From Ardenticatenales bacterium (lineage in GTDB: Bacteria > Chloroflexota > Anaerolineae > Promineifilales > Promineifilaceae), in NCBI GenBank assembly GCA_020634515.1, contig JACKBL010000001.1, forward strand, positions 868,001 to 932,000: a DNA stretch of 64,000 bases, given 5' to 3'. The position numbers were made by a program, and so were the translations under genes. Shown piece by piece: positions 1 to 9,171 of this stretch. Every line of letters starts with the position of its first letter. Position 1 is the stretch's first letter. The notes under the pieces are model-generated. The model saw nothing but the letters and a program-made list of their open reading frames with translations. It made no database searches and was not told the origin of the DNA.

Positions 1-475
1 CGTGCCCGTGGTTGTTGAAGTAGAATGCCGGCATATCATTGGCAAAACTGTAAAAGAGTCCTGATGTCGTCACCGTGTACGTCGCCTCCGTGCCAATGAG
101 AAAGGCATCATCCAACGACTGCCCGATGGCGCCAATGAGGGCAAACCATTGCTCATCCGGCATGCGCCGAAACGGTTCAAACGGCACCATATTCTCGCGC
201 GTGAACCCATCGGCGTTGGTAACCACAAACCAGTCCAGCCACCAATCCTGTGGATCGACCGATAGCGCGTAACTCTCCCCTTGCAGCAGCAGCAGGCCAC
301 TCCAGTTCCACTCTGTTTCCGCGCGCACATCCACCGTCGCGCTTTCGCCCACCTGCAAATGGGTAAACGGGCCATCTGTGCGCCCACGTTCGGCGGCGAC
401 CTTGCTCGCACCCCCCGCGCCCCCCAGCCACAACAAACCACACAAACCAAGCGTCAATAACCATGCTCGTCTCAT
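1..475 (-). CDS. Secreted LecA-like protein (3' end beyond window)
   Basis: The minus frame stays open from an ATG at 475 to the window edge (158 codons read) with no stop, so the C-terminus lies outside. A strong Shine-Dalgarno (GATAGGAGG) sits just upstream. Residues 1 to about 24 form a signal peptide (MRRAWLLTLGLCGLLWLGG). The rest is predicted extracytoplasmic. Around residues 110-155 the pattern ALIGAIGQS, then FLIGTEATY, TTSGLFYSFAND and FNNHG resembles the PA-I/LecA galactose-binding lectin fold, where G-L-F and N-D residues lie in similar places. This is a fold-level resemblance read by eye. A secreted sugar-binding protein fits, but the function is an inference and the complete domain layout is unknown. 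Confidence 0.7.
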   Translation of the reverse strand, partial: MRRAWLLTLGLCGLLWLGGAGGASKVAAERGRTDGPFTHLQVGESATVDVRAETEWNWSGLLLLQGESYALSVDPQDWWLDWFVVTNADGFTRENMVPFEPFRRMPDEQWFALIGAIGQSLDDAFLIGTEATYTVTTSGLFYSFANDMPAFYFNNHGH

Positions 476-495
476 ACGAAACCTCCTATCTTGTA

Positions 496-516
496 GGGCG
501 GGTTGCTAACCCGCCC
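496..516. repeat. Compact hairpin element with TTGTAG leader
   Basis: GGGCGGGTT-GCT-AACCCGCCC is a perfect 9-bp stem with a 3-nt loop, preceded by TTGTAG. A second hairpin with the same leader and geometry but a different stem lies at 45156-45176. It sits between the secreted protein start and the relic at 535-698. Confidence 0.6.
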
Positions 517-534
517 GCGTCCGCGTTCCACAGC

Positions 535-698
535 TTATCGCGGCGCGTAAACCGCAACCACCCCATTTTGCCACACAGGCTGCAAAAAGGCAGCTTGGGC
601 AGGGTCGAAATCACCCAGGTCCCGTTCGGCGGGGCCGTAAAAGACGTAGTCTATCCCGTTTTGCGCCAGCAATTACCGTCGCCATCCGCCTCACTGTA
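535..698 (-). pseudogene. C-terminal relic of a membrane glycosyltransferase paralogue
   Basis: On the minus strand an open segment ending at TAA (535-537) reads LLAQNGIDYVFYGPAERD, then LGDFDPAQAAFLQPVWQNG, then VVAVYAPR. It aligns residue for residue with the last ~45 residues of the protein at 955-2646, which reads LLAENGIDYIFYGPAERN and so on. The identity is imperfect (roughly 70% by eye), so this is an old paralogue end rather than a fresh copy. The upstream part of the gene is gone and is replaced by the 101-bp tandem array. No start codon or body remains. Confidence 0.75.
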
Positions 699-957
699 GG
701 ACAATTCGCCGAATTGTCCGCTTGTGGTAGGGGACAATTTTGGCAAATTGTCTTACCCGCTTTGCACCAGTAATTGTCGTCGCCATCCGCCTCACTGTAG
801 GACAATTCGCCGAATTGTCCGCTTGCGGCGCGGGACAATTTTGGCAAATTGTCCTACCCGCTTTGCACCAGTAATTGTCGTCGCCATCCGCCTCACTGTA
901 GGACAATTCGCCGAATTGTCCGCTTGTGGTAGGGGACAATTTTGGCAAATTGTCCTA
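699..957. repeat. Tandem 101-bp repeat array of paired palindromes
   Basis: Units start at 699, 800 and 901 (two full copies and one partial). Each contains two palindromic blocks, GGACAATTCGCCGAATTGTCC and GGACAATTTTGGCAAATTGTCC, followed by about 45 bp that resembles the coding sequence of the neighbouring gene end (around 1085-1115, and 655-690 in the relic). The array joins the relic to the stop region of the gene at 955-2646, whose TAG/TAC context is within the last unit. It looks like a palindromic insertion that was amplified together with a piece of host gene. Confidence 0.8.
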
Positions 958-2646
958 CGGGGCGGATGGGACATAGAGCGTGACGAGTTCGTTTTGCCAG
1001 ATGGGGTGCAAGTAGGGGGCGCGGGCGGGGTCGAAGTTGCCCAGGTTTCGTTCGGCGGGACCGTAGAAGATGTAGTCAATCCCGTTTTCCGCCAATAATC
1101 GTCGCCGCCAGGCGTCGCTGGTTGTGGCGGCGAAGAATTGTTCGGCTTCGGCTTTGCGCGTAGCAAAATCCAGGGTTTCGTATAGATGTCCCACAAACAC
1201 GGCGTCCCCCGTGGACGCCGGTAAATAGCTTCCGGTCCAGTAGGAGGCCAGCACACGGTCGCCGGGACCGCTGGCATCACGCAGCCAGGTCATGGCCGCT
1301 ATCTCCTCCTGGGGGCGGAACAGGGGATATGGTTGGATCAGCGCCAGCGTTGCCAGCGCCCCCGTATACAAATAAAGGCTCATGACGCTGTTGCCGAGCA
1401 GGATCAGCAGCAGGAACAGGCGGCGCACGCCAGCGGGGCGGTAGCGGGGGCGGCGCAGCAGCGCCTTTATCGGGCGGGCGCGCAGCAGCCAGGGCAGCAC
1501 GGCGGTCGTTAGCCCGTAGGCGGCCAATGTTGCCAGGGGGATTTGCAGCCCCTCCACAAAGCGGCGCTGCGGCGGCACGGGTAGGTAGAGCAGCAGCGCT
1601 GCCGCTCCCACCCAGACCCACAGGAAGGCAAAGGCCAGTTGCGCTGGTGGCTCCATGCGTCGCCAGGCGCGCCAGCCCGCCAGCGCCAACAACAGCAGCG
1701 GCGCATAGGTGAGCAGGTAGTGCAGCGGATGCGGGGAAAGCGTCACCGCCTGCGCGTTCCAGGCGCGGTAGACGCTGCTGGTTTGGATGGCGCGGAAGTA
1801 ATACAGGTACAGCGGCAGAGGAATGAGCAGGGTGGCGGTCAGTTCTATTCCCTGGCGCCAGAGGATGCGCCGCGCCCGGAACATGAGCAGGAGGAGCGTG
1901 CCGCCCATCACGGCGGCCAGGAGCAGGATGAGGAAGGGGTAGATGACGGCCAGGGCCAGGTTGGCCGCGCCCGCGCCCAGCAGAAACAGCCGGCGGCGGC
2001 GGCCAGGCGGTTGGCCCCAGGCGTACAGCAGAAGGAGGAAAAAGAGGAGGATGAAGGTGATGCCGGCAACAAAATGCGGATACGTGAGCGCGCTAAAAAA
2101 CAGGTGCGACTCCGGCATCTTCAGGTCCAGGGGGACGGCTTCGGCGGCGCGGGTCCATTCCCACGCCTGGGGCAAACGGACCACATCCCACCCGCTGCCC
2201 CCCAACGCCAACAAATACGCCATCCAGCGCGCCCCCCGCTGCCGCAAAAACGTGGCCGCGAAGAGGAAGGTCGCCAGGAAGACGGCCACGTCCCCCACGA
2301 ATAACCCCAGATGCCAGGCTCCCACCACGGACAACCCCAACCAGCGCCCGACGTGCCCCAGGAAGAGGTAGAAGCCTTCAATAAAAACGGGGGTGTGTGG
2401 CTCCAGGGTGAATAGATCGCGGTAGACCCATGCGCCCGCGTGTCCCTGGGCGATGGCGGAGAGATAGGTTCCGTCCTCGACGTTTTGCAGCAGGCCGGTG
2501 TAGATGCTGCCCGCCGGCGACAGCCAGTGGCCGAGCAGATAGGGCAACAGGAGCAGCGCCGCGCCCGCTACGGCCACGCCTGCCGCTGTTCCCCACTCGC
2601 GCGGGGATAATGCCGGCATCTTCAAACCCACAACGACACTCCCCAC
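955..2646 (-). CDS. Polytopic membrane protein, GT-C-like glycosyltransferase
   Basis: 563 residues with about ten hydrophobic segments, including VAVAGAALLLLPYLL and HFVAGITFILLFFLLLLYA, and a C-terminal extracytoplasmic tail of about 100 residues (DAWRRRLLAENGIDYIFYG). The size and layout are like the GT-C superfamily of lipid-linked sugar transferases, with an early acidic motif (NVEDGTYL) after the first segment. I cannot assign a substrate. The start used is a GTG with GAGGA just upstream; an ATG ten codons later (MPALSPREW) is an alternative. It lies downstream of two other membrane glycosyltransferase-like genes on the same strand. Its 3' end abuts the tandem array, so a recent rearrangement of the stop region is possible. 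Confidence 0.75.
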   Translation of the reverse strand: MGSVVVGLKMPALSPREWGTAAGVAVAGAALLLLPYLLGHWLSPAGSIYTGLLQNVEDGTYLSAIAQGHAGAWVYRDLFTLEPHTPVFIEGFYLFLGHVGRWLGLSVVGAWHLGLFVGDVAVFLATFLFAATFLRQRGARWMAYLLALGGSGWDVVRLPQAWEWTRAAEAVPLDLKMPESHLFFSALTYPHFVAGITFILLFFLLLLYAWGQPPGRRRRLFLLGAGAANLALAVIYPFLILLLAAVMGGTLLLLMFRARRILWRQGIELTATLLIPLPLYLYYFRAIQTSSVYRAWNAQAVTLSPHPLHYLLTYAPLLLLALAGWRAWRRMEPPAQLAFAFLWVWVGAAALLLYLPVPPQRRFVEGLQIPLATLAAYGLTTAVLPWLLRARPIKALLRRPRYRPAGVRRLFLLLILLGNSVMSLYLYTGALATLALIQPYPLFRPQEEIAAMTWLRDASGPGDRVLASYWTGSYLPASTGDAVFVGHLYETLDFATRKAEAEQFFAATTSDAWRRRLLAENGIDYIFYGPAERNLGNFDPARAPYLHPIWQNELVTLYVPSAP

Positions 2647-2785
2647 TCCTCAACGCCTGGAGTTCGCATACGTTTGCCTGCGCTAATGCCTGTTGATGAG
2701 GTTGCCAAATTTCATGGTTGCGTGCGCCTATTGTACTGCATTCGTCCTTTCCCTGGCAGCACGCCGGATGATGGCGGCTGGGCAT

Positions 2786-4306
2786 TCACCGAAACTCATA
2801 AATGAGCAAGTCATGGAACGCCTGCGTCCCGGCCAATGTGTAATGCGCTTGCAGCCAGGCCAGATGCGGGTGCAACGCTGCGCCCTCTTGCGCCGCTTCG
2901 CGGAAAATCACCAGCCAGATGCGCGGGTGTCCCTGGGCCGCCGTGGGCAGGTCGCCGCTCTCCCGCACGCCGAGGGCGGCTTGCGTGGCCGGGTCGAGCG
3001 TGTCCGATGGACTGCCGGGTGGGTCGGCGATGAACGTTTGCGGCAGGTCAGGGTCGTAATAATAGGTGGGTAGGAAGGTGAGCTTGTTGCTGTGAATGAT
3101 CAGGTCGCCGGGCGCAACTTCTTGCCGCAGATAGGCGACGGCTTGTGGAAACGGCGGGCGGGGGAAGGTGGCGTACTGGTAGTGGTACAGCAGCGAGGCG
3201 ATGACGACGAGCAGCGCCCCGCCCAGGACGCCCCCTTTGATGGCGCGGGGGGCGTGTCCCCAGGGGAGCAGGCGGGCGGCGAGGAGCAGGTAGACGAAGG
3301 CGGAGGGCAGGAGGGCGCGCAGGACGTAGATGGGGCGGACCTGGGAGATGAGGAAGGCGAGGAGGATGGGACCAAAGGCTAACCAGGTAAGCAGGCTGAT
3401 GGCGTCGGGGAAGGGATCGGCGGCGGGGGCGTGGCGTGGATGCCGGCATTCCATCACCACCAAAACCAGAATGAGCAGACTGAACAAAAGCGCAAACGGA
3501 AGCAGCCAGGGCGGCAGCCCCTCATTGTCAGCGGCAAAATGAAACACATACAGCGTCTGGACCAACGCCAGCGCGCCCGGACGCTGCGTCCAGTAATTGG
3601 TGGCAATCGCCTGAAGCTGGCGCGGCAGCACCCACAGCCAGGGTGCGAATAACGCCAACATGCCCAGATGCGCGCCAACGACGCCGCGCCAATGGACCAC
3701 CCGCCGTCCGCGCAGCCAACGCCAGAGAATCCAGCCGCCCAGCGCCAGCAGGAAAAGCGCGGCGAGATTGTGCGTGTAGAGGGCCGCCGCGCCGCAGAGC
3801 GCGTATGCCGCCCAGTCGAACCCCTTGTTATCCTGCCAGGCGCGCGCAAAAAAGGCGAGCGCGGCAGTTGTGCAGAGGGCCAGCAGCGCGTACATGCGCG
3901 TTTCCTGGGCATAGTAGAGCGGGAAGGGGGCCACGGCGGCGAAGAGGGCGGCTGTGGCGGCCACGCGCCGGTCGAACAGGTGCTTGCCCAACAGATAGAG
4001 GACGGCGACGGTGGCGACGCCGGCGAGGACGGACAGCAGGCGCACGGCGGCGGGCGTCTCGCCGAAGAGGCGCATCCAGCCGTGCAGGGTAAAGTAGTAG
4101 AGGAGGGGGTGTTCTTCGGCGGCGGCGGCCTGGGGGCCAAGCGTGCCGGCAATCATCTCCCCCACCGACCGCTGCGCAAACAACACGCTGAACGCCTCAT
4201 CATACCACAACGCCCTGCCGCCCAGGTTCACCACGCGCAGCACGGCCGCCAGCAGCGGAATTGCCGGCCACAAACGACGCGGAGAGGGCAGTTGCCTAAT
4301 CGTCAT
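2786..4306 (-). CDS. Family 39-type membrane glycosyltransferase
   Basis: 506 residues, predicted to transfer a sugar from a polyprenyl-phosphate donor at the outer face of the membrane. The hallmark of the PMT/ArnT-like group is visible near residues 32-40 (LWYDEAFS, with the catalytic-type Asp-Glu). It is followed by an EEHPLLYYFTLHGWMRLFG segment and by a loop with YYAQETRMYALLAL. Eight or more hydrophobic segments follow, then a soluble C-terminal domain of about 110 residues. The ATG overlaps the end of the upstream membrane protein by 11 bp, which suggests translational coupling. The substrate is unknown. The family call is confident, the specific role is not. Confidence 0.85.
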   Translation of the reverse strand: MTIRQLPSPRRLWPAIPLLAAVLRVVNLGGRALWYDEAFSVLFAQRSVGEMIAGTLGPQAAAAEEHPLLYYFTLHGWMRLFGETPAAVRLLSVLAGVATVAVLYLLGKHLFDRRVAATAALFAAVAPFPLYYAQETRMYALLALCTTAALAFFARAWQDNKGFDWAAYALCGAAALYTHNLAALFLLALGGWILWRWLRGRRVVHWRGVVGAHLGMLALFAPWLWVLPRQLQAIATNYWTQRPGALALVQTLYVFHFAADNEGLPPWLLPFALLFSLLILVLVVMECRHPRHAPAADPFPDAISLLTWLAFGPILLAFLISQVRPIYVLRALLPSAFVYLLLAARLLPWGHAPRAIKGGVLGGALLVVIASLLYHYQYATFPRPPFPQAVAYLRQEVAPGDLIIHSNKLTFLPTYYYDPDLPQTFIADPPGSPSDTLDPATQAALGVRESGDLPTAAQGHPRIWLVIFREAAQEGAALHPHLAWLQAHYTLAGTQAFHDLLIYEFR

Positions 4307-6365
4307 CTAGCCATTGGTACAGCACATAATCCTGGTCGCCAATCGTGACTATAGGCTGCAAATAGCGCGCCTGTAAATCCGCCAGCACCGCCTGTTCGCG
4401 CGGACCCACGGGGTCGAACTGCTCCGCCAGGATGAAGGCGTAGCCCGCTTGATGGAAGAGGACGTGTGTGATGCCCTGACCGCGCCATTGGGCGGCAATG
4501 CCGGCAGCATCCAACCCCTCTCCCCGAGCCAAATGCAAAAACGTATCCAGAATCCCATCCGGGCGGCAGTCTGGGCGGCAGAGATAGCTGCGCGGTTCCC
4601 AGAGAAACTGCACCCGCGACTCCCCCGGCAGCGCGTTCACCGCCTGCATTGCGGCTGCGTATGGTCCCAGGCGGCGCGCATAATAGCCGTCCACGGATTC
4701 CAACCCCACGACGACGGGCAGCGGATTGATCGACAGGAAGTCGCGCGCGGCGGTGAGCAGCAGCAGCGCCAGGGCGAAGTTGACCAGGGCGCGCGCCAGC
4801 CAATCGAGCCGCAACCACGGGCGCGCCAGCGTGTCCAGGCGATCCAAAACCAGCCCCCCCATGATGGCCGACGGCGCAAAGATGGGCAGCAGCAGCCGCG
4901 TTTGCAGCAGCAAAGCAGAGCGGGCCAATCCGAACAGCCAAAAAGCGGCGTTGACGACCAGGAAGATGAGCAAGAGAAGGACCACGCGCCGCTCTTCTCG
5001 CCGCAATGCTCGCCAGACGAGGGGCAGCAGCAGCGGCAGCGTCAACAAAAATGGGCCGATGGTAGCGTCGTAGCTGCTGCTGCCTTCGCTCCCCAGGATG
5101 GTGGCTTCCAACGGGGCCAGCAGGAGGCGCATGGGTTGGTTGGGCCAGAGTCCGCTGCCGGCACGATCATAGAAGGCGCCGCGCCAGGCATCCCAATAGA
5201 GGGCGTGGTTCAGGAAGAAGGGGTAGATGGGATTGCCGGTGAGGAGCCAGTTTTTCAGCAGCCAGGGGAGGACGAAAATGCCGGCAATGCCGCCCATGCC
5301 CGCCAATCTCCCCACCCAGGCGCGCCACCCCGCGCGCCGCGTCGTCCATACCACTATCGCGGCCATTGCCAGCGGCATCACCACCGCCGTGTACTTGACG
5401 CCACCCGCCAGCCCAACACTCGCGCTCGCCAACCAGAGCCACCCGCGCCGTTCCTGCCCGGCATGACAGCCATCGCGCCAGCGCAACAGCGCATACATGG
5501 TCGCCGTGAAATAGCAGAACAAGGCCATTTCCGCATACGCGCGCGTCATCAGCAGCACGCAGGTCGCCCCGGAGAGCAGCAAAGCCACGGCTGCCCAGGC
5601 CACCTGGCGATTGAAATACCGCCGTGCCAGGTCAGCCGTGATGGCCAGCCCCATAAGGCCAAATGAGAAGTGCAGCAAGGGTGGAACCTGGGCGTTGCCC
5701 AGCAACAAGCCGAGCGTGTACAACATTTCTGCGTTTTGGGGGAAGCCGAGGTAGGGGAGATCGATCCGGTGTGCTATGCCGCCCCAGGTGAGGTAGAGGC
5801 GCGGTTCGGTGAGGTGGTAAACGTGTGCGTCCCAACTGATGTCGGGTGCCAGTGCCAGACCAAGCGCCAGCAGCAACATGCTGAGCGAGAAGAGGCGCAG
5901 CCCGCGTTCCCAGGGTGTTTGCGCCGGCGGCCGGCGGAGATGGCGCGCGTCTGTGAGAATACTTTTGGCGTGGGGGAGGCAAATGCCGGCAACAATCAGC
6001 ACCAACAGCCAGGCCCCCAGCGGGTGAAAGAGTCGCAGCGCCCCCAACCCCAGCACCAACAACGCCAATACGCCCAGCCCCAGACTGCTTTGCAGCGCCA
6101 GGCGTAACGCCCCTGTTTCCGCGTCCAGCAGTCGCCCGGTCAGCCGCCGCCCCAACCCCGCGCCCAGCGCGACCATGCCCCCCGTCACCAGAATTGCCGC
6201 GCCTGTTCGCCCAGACGCGAGCAGCATCCGGGTGTTGAAGGGCTTGTGCGCCCAAAAGAAACCGGCAATGACAAACGCCAGCCACAGAAGCACCAGCAGC
6301 GCCTGGCTCCACCAACGGAGGGAGGCGCGTGACTGTGAGGAGTGGCCGGGCGGAAATGGATTCAT
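4296..6365 (-). CDS. Large polytopic glycosyltransferase-like membrane protein
   Basis: 689 residues from the ATG at 6365 (MNPFPPGHSSQ); an ATG at 6407 would add 14 residues but has no visible Shine-Dalgarno. About twelve hydrophobic segments. After the N-terminal membrane block comes PDISWDAHVYHLTEPRLYL, with an Asp in the first large outer loop, as in RgtA/B/C/D-like GT-C proteins. A C-terminal soluble domain of about 150 residues ends YVLYQWLDDD. Its stop overlaps the start of the next glycosyltransferase. It is the first gene of a three-gene minus-strand group probably devoted to cell-envelope glycan or glycoprotein building; this role is inferred from family and context only. Confidence 0.8.
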   Translation of the reverse strand: MNPFPPGHSSQSRASLRWWSQALLVLLWLAFVIAGFFWAHKPFNTRMLLASGRTGAAILVTGGMVALGAGLGRRLTGRLLDAETGALRLALQSSLGLGVLALLVLGLGALRLFHPLGAWLLVLIVAGICLPHAKSILTDARHLRRPPAQTPWERGLRLFSLSMLLLALGLALAPDISWDAHVYHLTEPRLYLTWGGIAHRIDLPYLGFPQNAEMLYTLGLLLGNAQVPPLLHFSFGLMGLAITADLARRYFNRQVAWAAVALLLSGATCVLLMTRAYAEMALFCYFTATMYALLRWRDGCHAGQERRGWLWLASASVGLAGGVKYTAVVMPLAMAAIVVWTTRRAGWRAWVGRLAGMGGIAGIFVLPWLLKNWLLTGNPIYPFFLNHALYWDAWRGAFYDRAGSGLWPNQPMRLLLAPLEATILGSEGSSSYDATIGPFLLTLPLLLPLVWRALRREERRVVLLLLIFLVVNAAFWLFGLARSALLLQTRLLLPIFAPSAIMGGLVLDRLDTLARPWLRLDWLARALVNFALALLLLTAARDFLSINPLPVVVGLESVDGYYARRLGPYAAAMQAVNALPGESRVQFLWEPRSYLCRPDCRPDGILDTFLHLARGEGLDAAGIAAQWRGQGITHVLFHQAGYAFILAEQFDPVGPREQAVLADLQARYLQPIVTIGDQDYVLYQWLDDD

Positions 6366-6521
6366 ATGCTGTGCGTGCCTTTCGTGCGCGAATTTTACCC
6401 TACTCATCGCGGGGCGGGCATAGGGCGAGGTAGGCGTCTCTTCCTAACGTCAAGGGGAATCCGGCGACGATGGTGGGGTACTCTCCCCCTTTTGTCGCAT
6501 TTCCGAATTTGCCGCATGGCG

Positions 6522-6527
6522 TATAAT
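6522..6527 (+). promoter_or_regulatory. Possible -10 box upstream of 6701 gene
   Basis: A consensus TATAAT lies 174 bp before the chosen start, in the divergent gap 6366-6700. No good -35 hexamer is present at 16-18 bp, so the call is weak. I see nothing else definite in this gap. Confidence 0.3.
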
Positions 6528-6700
6528 AAAGAGGAAGTAGCTACTCAACCCCAGAGGGGCGACGCACTTACAAACGGGATTTTTGTCGCGCGCATGGGGA
6601 CAACGTGCCGTGTCGGTCGGAATGTGGCCGTATATTATCGCGGGCGGTATCATTCGTTTCGGTAACTCTTCAGCCTCCGTTGCCTTCTTCGACGAGAAAC

Positions 6701-7609
6701 ATGGATATTTCAGTTCGTCACTTGAATAGTCGCATGGCCGTGCAGGTTCCCATGGAGCTTCCCCTGGGCCTGGTGTTTGTTGTTGGCCGCGTGGAGCATT
6801 TGCGGCAGGCGGATGGGGATGATGGCGTTGTAACGTTTGATCTGGTAGAGAAGGGGTATCGTCTGCGCTGCCGCCTCTCGCCGCGGACGACGACGAATAT
6901 CGCGTTGATGGAAAACACGCGGGCGCGGGCGGGTGGGCATTTGATGTTTGATCCGACGACGGCAAGTTATTTTTTGATTGCGCGGGATGTAGAAAATATG
7001 CCGGCATCTCCCCGTCCGGCGGCGCGTTCAGAATTGAGTTCCATTCTCGCCGACGTCAAGAAACGCGCGGACGCAACCCGGCTAACCGTTTCCGAGCTTC
7101 CCTATTGGGTCAAGCAAATGGCTCCCCCGGAAGTGCGCGCCGAGATGGGTATGTCTCAAGTTGAATCTGACGAGTACGCCCACGCAATCCCCACCCTTTC
7201 ATTCAGTAACGCAGAAGCCCTTCCCCCGCGCATTGATCAGGAGATGCTCACTTTTCTCTCCAAAGCAATGGATAGCAAGGAAGACATAGAGCTGACGGCG
7301 GACATCCTGACCAGGCTCGCCCCCGACGAGCCGGCTCCTGCCCCAGAACCGGAGTCCGCCGCGCCGCCCCCCGCCGCGGAGACACCGCCGCCGGATCACG
7401 AAGCCTCTGCCGCCTCTCTTCCCCCATCACCCGTATCCCCCGAAGAACTGCCACCGCCGCAAACCGCGCCACGGCGCAGCGTTGTCACCGAACTACAGCC
7501 GGAAATCGTTCAGGCCAACAACAGCCGCGAGCGACTTCTGCTCTTCGTCATCGTCATGCTGGCCTTGACCTTGTTTGTCGTCATGCTCCTCCTCTTTCTT
7601 TCCCTATAA
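6701..7609 (+). CDS. Tail-anchored protein of unknown function
   Basis: 302 residues from the ATG at 6701 (MDISVRHLNSRMAVQ), chosen because the preceding open frame lacks a ribosome site. The N-terminal ~125 residues are a mixed soluble domain (LGLVFVVGRVEHLRQ) that I do not recognise. A linker of about 75 residues (roughly 200-275) is very rich in Pro, Ala and Glu. The protein ends in one hydrophobic helix (LLLFVIVMLALTLFVVMLLL) with almost nothing after it, the form of a C-terminal tail anchor. It stands alone between divergent glycosyltransferases and the ATP-grasp gene. A repeat A copy follows the stop. Confidence 0.7.
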   Translation: MDISVRHLNSRMAVQVPMELPLGLVFVVGRVEHLRQADGDDGVVTFDLVEKGYRLRCRLSPRTTTNIALMENTRARAGGHLMFDPTTASYFLIARDVENMPASPRPAARSELSSILADVKKRADATRLTVSELPYWVKQMAPPEVRAEMGMSQVESDEYAHAIPTLSFSNAEALPPRIDQEMLTFLSKAMDSKEDIELTADILTRLAPDEPAPAPEPESAAPPPAAETPPPDHEASAASLPPSPVSPEELPPPQTAPRRSVVTELQPEIVQANNSRERLLLFVIVMLALTLFVVMLLLFLSL

Positions 7610-7646
7610 CCCTCGCCTGCCCGGCGCGCCCATTCCTCATTTTATC

Positions 7647-7740
7647 GTAACTGCTAAGCCAGATTGGCCCCATTTTCTCTGGTGAAAATGGACATTGGGC
7701 GTGTGAAATTGGTCCAATCTCCAGAGAGCGTTAGTAGTTG
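7647..7740 (+). repeat. Dispersed hairpin element, family A, copy 1
   Basis: Starts GTAACTGCTAA and ends TTAGTAGTTG, near-complementary ends. An inner pair AGATTGG...CCAATCT encloses a loop containing CTCTGGTGAAAATG. The same ~95-bp sequence recurs at 25647, 37242, 50326 and 51684. Confidence 0.85.
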
Positions 7741-7920
7741 CATTTTATCTACCCTTTTGGCGCGTAATTGCTACAATCAATTGCCACGCGCGGAAATCGC
7801 CGCACCCAGTCTGGACGTATACAATCGGCGCCAGATGTTGTTTCCCGACCGCTGTCCCGGTTGGTGGCGGCCTGCTGGCGGCCATTCACCAACGACTGCT
7901 TCTCTTTTAGGAGACCGCTC

Positions 7921-9123
7921 ATGTCCGAACCCAAAACGATCATTTGTCTAGCCAGTTTTTTCAAGGGGGAAGCTTTCATGCGCCTGTGCAAGGAGGAAGG
8001 CGCGCGTGTGATCCTCATCACGAAAGAGAATTTGAAAGACGAAGCATGGCCCTGGGATGCCATTGACGAAGCCTTTTTCATGCCTAACCTATCCAGGCAA
8101 CCGGACATTACCTACGCCGTCAGTTATCTGGCGCGACACCGTATCGTTGACCAGGTGATGCCGCTTGATGATTACGACGTGCCCACTGCCGCCGATCTGC
8201 GTGAGCATTTGCGTTTGCCGGGCATGGGAGCCACGGTCACGCGCTATTTCCGCGATAAGCTGGCAATGCGCATGGGGGCGCAGGCTGGGGGGCTGCTGGT
8301 CCCGCCATTCTCGGGTGTCTTCAATCACGGACAGTTGCAGCAATACATGGACCACGTTCCTGGGCCATGGGTGTTGAAGCCCCGCACGGAAGCGGGGGCT
8401 ATGGGCATCAAGAAGATCAACGCCCAGGCGGAATTGTGGCCTTTGTTGGAGAAGTTGGGGGATGAGCAATCCTTTTTCCTGTTGGAGCAGTTCATTCCGG
8501 GTGATGTTTACCACGTGGATTCTCTCATTCGAGATGGGGAGGTCATTTTTGCCGTGGCGCACAAATATGGTCGCCCACCGATGCAGGTGGCGCACCAGGG
8601 AGGCGTCTTTATCACGCGCACCTTGCCCCGCGAAGGGGAAGAAGCGACGACGCTGCGCGCTCTAAACGCGCAGCTTATGCGTGCCTTGGGGATGCGGAAT
8701 GGCGTGTCACACACGGAGTTCATTCGCGCCCACGCCGATGGTCGCTTTTATTTTCTGGAGACGGCGGCGCGCGTCGGCGGCGCGAACATTGCGGAAACCG
8801 TGGAATATGCTACGGGGCTGAACTTGTGGCGTGAATGGGCGCGGATGACCATGTGCCAGTTACGTGGGCAGCGGTATGAACTCCCACCCGTGCGCGCCGA
8901 TTATGCCGGCATTCTCATCTGCCTGGCGCGACAGGAACACCCCGATTTATCCGCTTATCAGGATGCGGAGATTGTCTATCGCCTGCACAAGAAGCAACAC
9001 GCGGGGTTGATTGTGGCTTCGCACGATGCGGGGCGCATTGAGTATCTGTTGCAGGAATACGGTGACCGCTTCGCGCGGGATTTTCTGGCGGTGGCCCCAC
9101 CGCTGGACAAAGCCCCGCAGTAG
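7921..9123 (+). CDS. ATP-grasp carboxylate-amine ligase
   Basis: 400 residues from the ATG at 7921, preceded by TTTAGGAGACC at good spacing. The three-part ATP-grasp layout is visible: an N-terminal Rossmann-like preATP-grasp part (TIICLASFFKG) with MPLDDYDVPTAA around residue 80; the ATP-binding part with PWVLKPRTEAGAMGIKKI near residues 145-160, where the Lys and Gly-rich loop contact ATP; then a distal region with HTEFIRAHADGRFYFLETAARVGGANI cut across residues 265-290, containing the metal-binding Glu and a conserved Arg/Gly segment. Members join a carboxylate to an amine using ATP. The substrates cannot be read from the sequence. No biosynthetic partners lie beside it, which argues against a simple purine-pathway role. 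Confidence 0.85.
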   Translation: MSEPKTIICLASFFKGEAFMRLCKEEGARVILITKENLKDEAWPWDAIDEAFFMPNLSRQPDITYAVSYLARHRIVDQVMPLDDYDVPTAADLREHLRLPGMGATVTRYFRDKLAMRMGAQAGGLLVPPFSGVFNHGQLQQYMDHVPGPWVLKPRTEAGAMGIKKINAQAELWPLLEKLGDEQSFFLLEQFIPGDVYHVDSLIRDGEVIFAVAHKYGRPPMQVAHQGGVFITRTLPREGEEATTLRALNAQLMRALGMRNGVSHTEFIRAHADGRFYFLETAARVGGANIAETVEYATGLNLWREWARMTMCQLRGQRYELPPVRADYAGILICLARQEHPDLSAYQDAEIVYRLHKKQHAGLIVASHDAGRIEYLLQEYGDRFARDFLAVAPPLDKAPQ

Positions 9124-9171
9124 GCTCTTTGGGATTTGATGGGGTCTTGTCATTCAGGGCGTGGCCCATCC

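Noticed and set aside
699..957. CRISPR-like look of regularly spaced repeats
   Set aside because: Units of 101 bp are repeated in full with no variable spacers, and part matches the adjacent gene. No cas genes are present.
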